Shown: positions 61,669 through 64,000 of the stretch, piece after piece
How positions within the stretch are numbered: the first letter of the stretch is position 1
Layout of the letters: each line of letters begins with the position of its first letter
From: Psychrilyobacter atlanticus DSM 19335
Lineage (GTDB): Bacteria > Fusobacteriota > Fusobacteriia > Fusobacteriales > Fusobacteriaceae
Reading direction: 5' to 3'
DNA length: 64,000 bases
Assembly (NCBI RefSeq): GCF_000426625.1
Contig: NZ_KE384548.1
Span: 558,001 to 622,000 of the forward strand
Position numbers and translations under genes: made by a program
The notes under the pieces: generated by a model
The model's database searches: none
What the model was told of the DNA's origin: nothing
The model's input: only the letters and a program-made list of their open reading frames with translations

Positions 61669-61768
61669 CTCTCCAACTCCTCTTATCTAAATATTTAATT
61701 TTTATTGATTAAAACTTCCATAGTAATTTCTTTTGAAATTCTCAATTGAACTACCTCTAATCCAAATG

Positions 61769-61782
61769 GTACGATACCGTAC
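61769..61782. promoter_or_regulatory. Operator-like inverted repeat near the reductase promoter
   Basis: GTACG (61769-61773) and CGTAC (61778-61782) with a 4-base spacer, starting about 12 bases downstream of the -10 box on the minus strand. GTAC-ended dyads of this kind are bound by HxlR-type redox regulators in other bacteria, but no regulator gene is adjacent. Confidence 0.45.
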
Positions 61783-61793
61783 TATTTTGTTTA

Positions 61794-61822
61794 ATGATAT
61801 AATAAATGATAACAAATGTCAA
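61794..61822 (-). promoter_or_regulatory. Promoter of the reductase gene
   Basis: On the minus strand TTGACA (61822-61817), a 17-base spacer and TATCAT (61799-61794). Consensus -35 and good -10. Confidence 0.75.
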
Positions 61823-61930
61823 GAATTATTAATTTTGACTTTATATATTAAATATTTGAATAATAATATTCTATAAAAATTTACTTCAAAAGTATTACTC
61901 CTCCTTTATTATTTTTAATTTTTTTGTAAA

Positions 61931-61965
61931 TAAAAAAACCTGACTTTAATACTGTTAAAGTCAGG
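61931..61965 (-). terminator. Terminator of the MFS transporter gene
   Basis: CCTGACTTTAA and TTAAAGTCAGG form an 11-bp stem; on the minus strand it is followed by seven T residues. Confidence 0.85.
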
Positions 61966-62030
61966 AGTTCTTCTATAAAAATAAAACTCTTTTTCAAGTT
62001 TTTTACTCTGTGATTCTATCCTTTTTCTTT

Positions 62031-63242
62031 TTAATCCCTCTTAAATTTTCTTTGAAGGATGTTCCCTAGTAATAGAGATGAAATAACAATGCCTATTAAA
62101 AATGAACTGTTAAATCCACTTTTTTCGATAATATACCCTAAAATAATCTGAATAAAAAAAGTTGCTATAGTTGCTATACTGCTCACTAAAGAAAAAATTG
62201 AAGCTTTATACTTTGAAGGTGCATAGTTATTAATATATGTTGAATTCAGGATATACCCTAGTCCGCTTGCCAGACCAAAAAAAATCAATGCTAATATAAG
62301 TGGAACTATACTCTGTACAGTATTGGATATCCTGAAAAAAACAAAGGATAAAGCCATATTAAAAAATATAAAAAAACTAATTTTTTCGGTATTTTCATGA
62401 AATAATTTAATAAAATAAGAACCAAAACTCAAAAAAATAGAATATATTCCAAAAAGTACAGGGATATACTTTATATCTCCTAAAATATTTTTTGCAATGG
62501 GCTGCCAGGTAAATATAAAAATTGTAAAAAATGTATATATGGCAATATTAATCCATATAATATACCTCAACTTACCCTCCTTTAAGGTCAGCTTGATCAC
62601 ATTCATATATATTTTCCTTAACTTATCCGAACTTCCATAATTTTCTTTAAAAAATATGATTACGAAGATAGATATAATTATATCCACTATGGCTGTTAAT
62701 AATATTAAATAGCCTATATTTTTAAGTTTCAGATAGATAAATATAATGGGAACAATTAACTTAATAACACTAGAAATTAATTTTGTTCTTAAAAGTGTAT
62801 TTTTATAAGCCTCTTTATCCTCTGTATCTCCAAGCCAGGTTATAAGTGAACCGCTGAGCTGGGAACTCCCGATGCCCTTTAAAACATAGGAAAAAATAAG
62901 TGACTCAAAAGAAATACCAAAAAACAATATAAAATATGACAAACTGGTGAAAAGTTTCCCCACGATATATATATTTCTTCTCCCATATTTATCCGCCAAT
63001 CCTCCTGTGGGATAATCCAATACAGCTGTTGTTCCTAAATACACTGAAAACAGCAGCCCTATTTGAGAAAAACTCAATCCTTTTTCAATCAGATATAGTG
63101 TTAAAAATGAATTTAACAGGACTCCTAATATTCCTGAAACTCCTACCAAAGTTATATATTTTTTATTCACCCTCTCCAGTGAAAACCTGAATTTCTTCTC
63201 TTTAAAATTTCGACTTATTGACTCTCCGACTGCCCTAATCAT
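62031..63242 (-). CDS. MFS transporter
   Basis: 403 residues from the ATG at 63242, preceded by GAAGGAG; an earlier in-frame start at 63269 contains that site. Twelve hydrophobic helices. The loop 2-3 signature reads DYPTGGLADKYGRRN (near 75-89), the standard MFS G-x-L-x-D-x-x-G-R-R. Likely a proton-coupled drug or metabolite exporter; substrate not readable. It follows a second MFS gene on the same strand. Confidence 0.85.
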   Translation of the reverse strand: MIRAVGESISRNFKEKKFRFSLERVNKKYITLVGVSGILGVLLNSFLTLYLIEKGLSFSQIGLLFSVYLGTTAVLDYPTGGLADKYGRRNIYIVGKLFTSLSYFILFFGISFESLIFSYVLKGIGSSQLSGSLITWLGDTEDKEAYKNTLLRTKLISSVIKLIVPIIFIYLKLKNIGYLILLTAIVDIIISIFVIIFFKENYGSSDKLRKIYMNVIKLTLKEGKLRYIIWINIAIYTFFTIFIFTWQPIAKNILGDIKYIPVLFGIYSIFLSFGSYFIKLFHENTEKISFFIFFNMALSFVFFRISNTVQSIVPLILALIFFGLASGLGYILNSTYINNYAPSKYKASIFSLVSSIATIATFFIQIILGYIIEKSGFNSSFLIGIVISSLLLGNILQRKFKRD

Positions 63243-63304
63243 GATCCATACTCCTTCTATAAATATCAAGTTTTTTTATAAATTCAGTGATATTATCCTT
63301 TCTT

Positions 63305-63334
63305 CAAAAAAAGAGAGTATCCCACTCTCTTTAC
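63305..63334 (-). terminator. Terminator between the two MFS genes
   Basis: AAAGAGAGT and ACTCTCTTT form a 9-bp stem; the minus strand continues into seven T residues. It ends the gene at 63454. Confidence 0.8.
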
Positions 63335-63453
63335 TTAAAGAGTATCCTATTTTATTAATTTCAACTAATTTCTTTGTAAAACATTAAACTTTGGAATTTT
63401 AATTCATTGTTTTTTCCAAGAGATATAAGAAATTCTTTTCAATGAAAACTCCC

Positions 63454-64000
63454 CTATTTGAAAATTGCCCCTACATTCCCCTCCTCTATACCTATTTCTT
63501 TTTGAGGAGTTAACAGTAAAAATACCAATGATACTGCTATGGGAATTACCCCTAAAATTATACTGTAACTTGGTGTACTCATATCGATGATTTTCCCAGA
63601 TAATAATAGTGCTATAGGCATTATTGTTTTTATAATTCCAATGAACAGACCTATTACCTGTCCTCTGATATTATCCGGTATCTCCTGCTGAAAATAAGTC
63701 AATAAGGGGATATCTACCAAAGCAATCACTCCTCCTGTGAGGAACATTCCAATGGCATAGATTGTTGTTGTTCCCATCTGCTCTAAACTCACAGATATTG
63801 GAATTAAGAATAAAATATTTACTCCTATAAATCCAATAAATAATACTTTTATTAGTTTAAGTGTCAATTTGAGGTTAAATTTCCCCATTATCATAGCTAC
63901 AATTATCAATCCTATGGAAAACATAGACTGTATCCCACCTAAGACCTTACTTCCATATTGAAAATAATTTGTAATGAGATATGGAATAGGAACTATTATT
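63454..64000 (-). CDS. MFS transporter, C-terminal part (cut by window edge)
   Basis: The frame stays open to the window end, adding about 25 residues (IPYLITNYFQYGSKVLGG) before the methionine at 63924, so this is an incomplete gene and not a short one. At least 181 residues with five to six helices. DIPLLTYFQQEIPDNIRGQVIGL (about 70 residues before the midpoint of the C-terminal half) is the pattern of the macrolide-efflux/enterobactin-exporter MFS_3 group. Confidence 0.8.
   Translation of the reverse strand, partial: IIVPIPYLITNYFQYGSKVLGGIQSMFSIGLIIVAMIMGKFNLKLTLKLIKVLFIGFIGVNILFLIPISVSLEQMGTTTIYAIGMFLTGGVIALVDIPLLTYFQQEIPDNIRGQVIGLFIGIIKTIMPIALLLSGKIIDMSTPSYSIILGVIPIAVSLVFLLLTPQKEIGIEEGNVGAIFK

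Larger units (their letters stand above)
61669..62030. other. 362-base intergenic region
   Basis: Contains the reductase ribosome-binding site and promoter, an operator-like inverted repeat, an AT-rich stretch without frames, and the terminator of the MFS gene. Nothing else visible. Confidence 0.6.

Overview
The window is low-GC (about 30 percent by eye), didermic bacterial DNA. Outer-membrane proteins ending in phenylalanine, a type V autotransporter, a Wza-type export lipoprotein, Firmicutes-like PTS and oligopeptide genes and very AT-rich spacers together suggest a member of the Fusobacteriota, perhaps a marine genus such as Psychrilyobacter, Propionigenium or Ilyobacter. The genus is an inference; no marker gene here settles it.

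Positions 1-19115 are the right part of an integrative and conjugative element (ICE) inserted at the 3' end of a tRNA-Arg gene (19115-19191, minus strand). Gene order is coupling protein TraG/VirD4, a TraD-like small protein, TrbB/VirB11, TrbD/VirB3, TrbE/VirB4, TrbJ/VirB5, TrbL/VirB6, a lipoprotein, the TraF pilin-maturation peptidase, a 1060-residue autotransporter, three accessory genes, a type IA topoisomerase, a 56-residue excisionase-like protein and a tyrosine recombinase. No relaxase, TrbC pilin, TrbF, TrbG or TrbI is visible, so they probably lie left of the window. The element carries a 19-bp palindrome at three junctions, two copies of a structured motif with compensatory base changes, and a partial duplication at its left edge.

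Positions 19274-23260 hold chromosomal housekeeping genes: an SH3b plus L,D-transpeptidase lipoprotein, an EF-G paralogue and a VanZ-like protein. Positions 23300-38866 form a Wzx/Wzy-type exopolysaccharide operon with a hairpin leader, Wza, Wzx, a Wzc-like protein with a degenerate kinase domain, six glycosyltransferases, a polymerase or ligase, an acyltransferase, and a three-domain GT26-STAS-phosphoglycosyltransferase fusion. Convergent rmlA-rmlC-rmlD genes (38931-41220) supply part of dTDP-rhamnose synthesis; rmlB is absent. A GGDEF-EAL protein follows.

Positions 43638-49157 are a complete dipeptide/oligopeptide ABC transporter (substrate-binding protein, two permeases, two ATPases) with a consensus promoter and an attenuating terminator after the first gene. 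An alpha/beta hydrolase follows. Positions 50237-56118 are bounded by two near-identical direct repeats and contain an IS3-family transposase remnant, a Rep_3-type plasmid initiator, a lactose/chitobiose-class PTS (IIB, IIA, IIC), a MupG/DUF871 6-phospho-muramidase-like enzyme and a porin. This may be an integrated plasmid-derived module for uptake of a cell-wall disaccharide.

Positions 56117-58681 encode a MarR-regulated efflux operon (HlyD-like adaptor, DUF2955 membrane protein, MarR) with paired palindromic operators on its promoter. It is divergent from a CHASE4-GGDEF diguanylate cyclase. The window ends with a YhdH/AcuI reductase and two MFS transporters, the last cut by the window edge.
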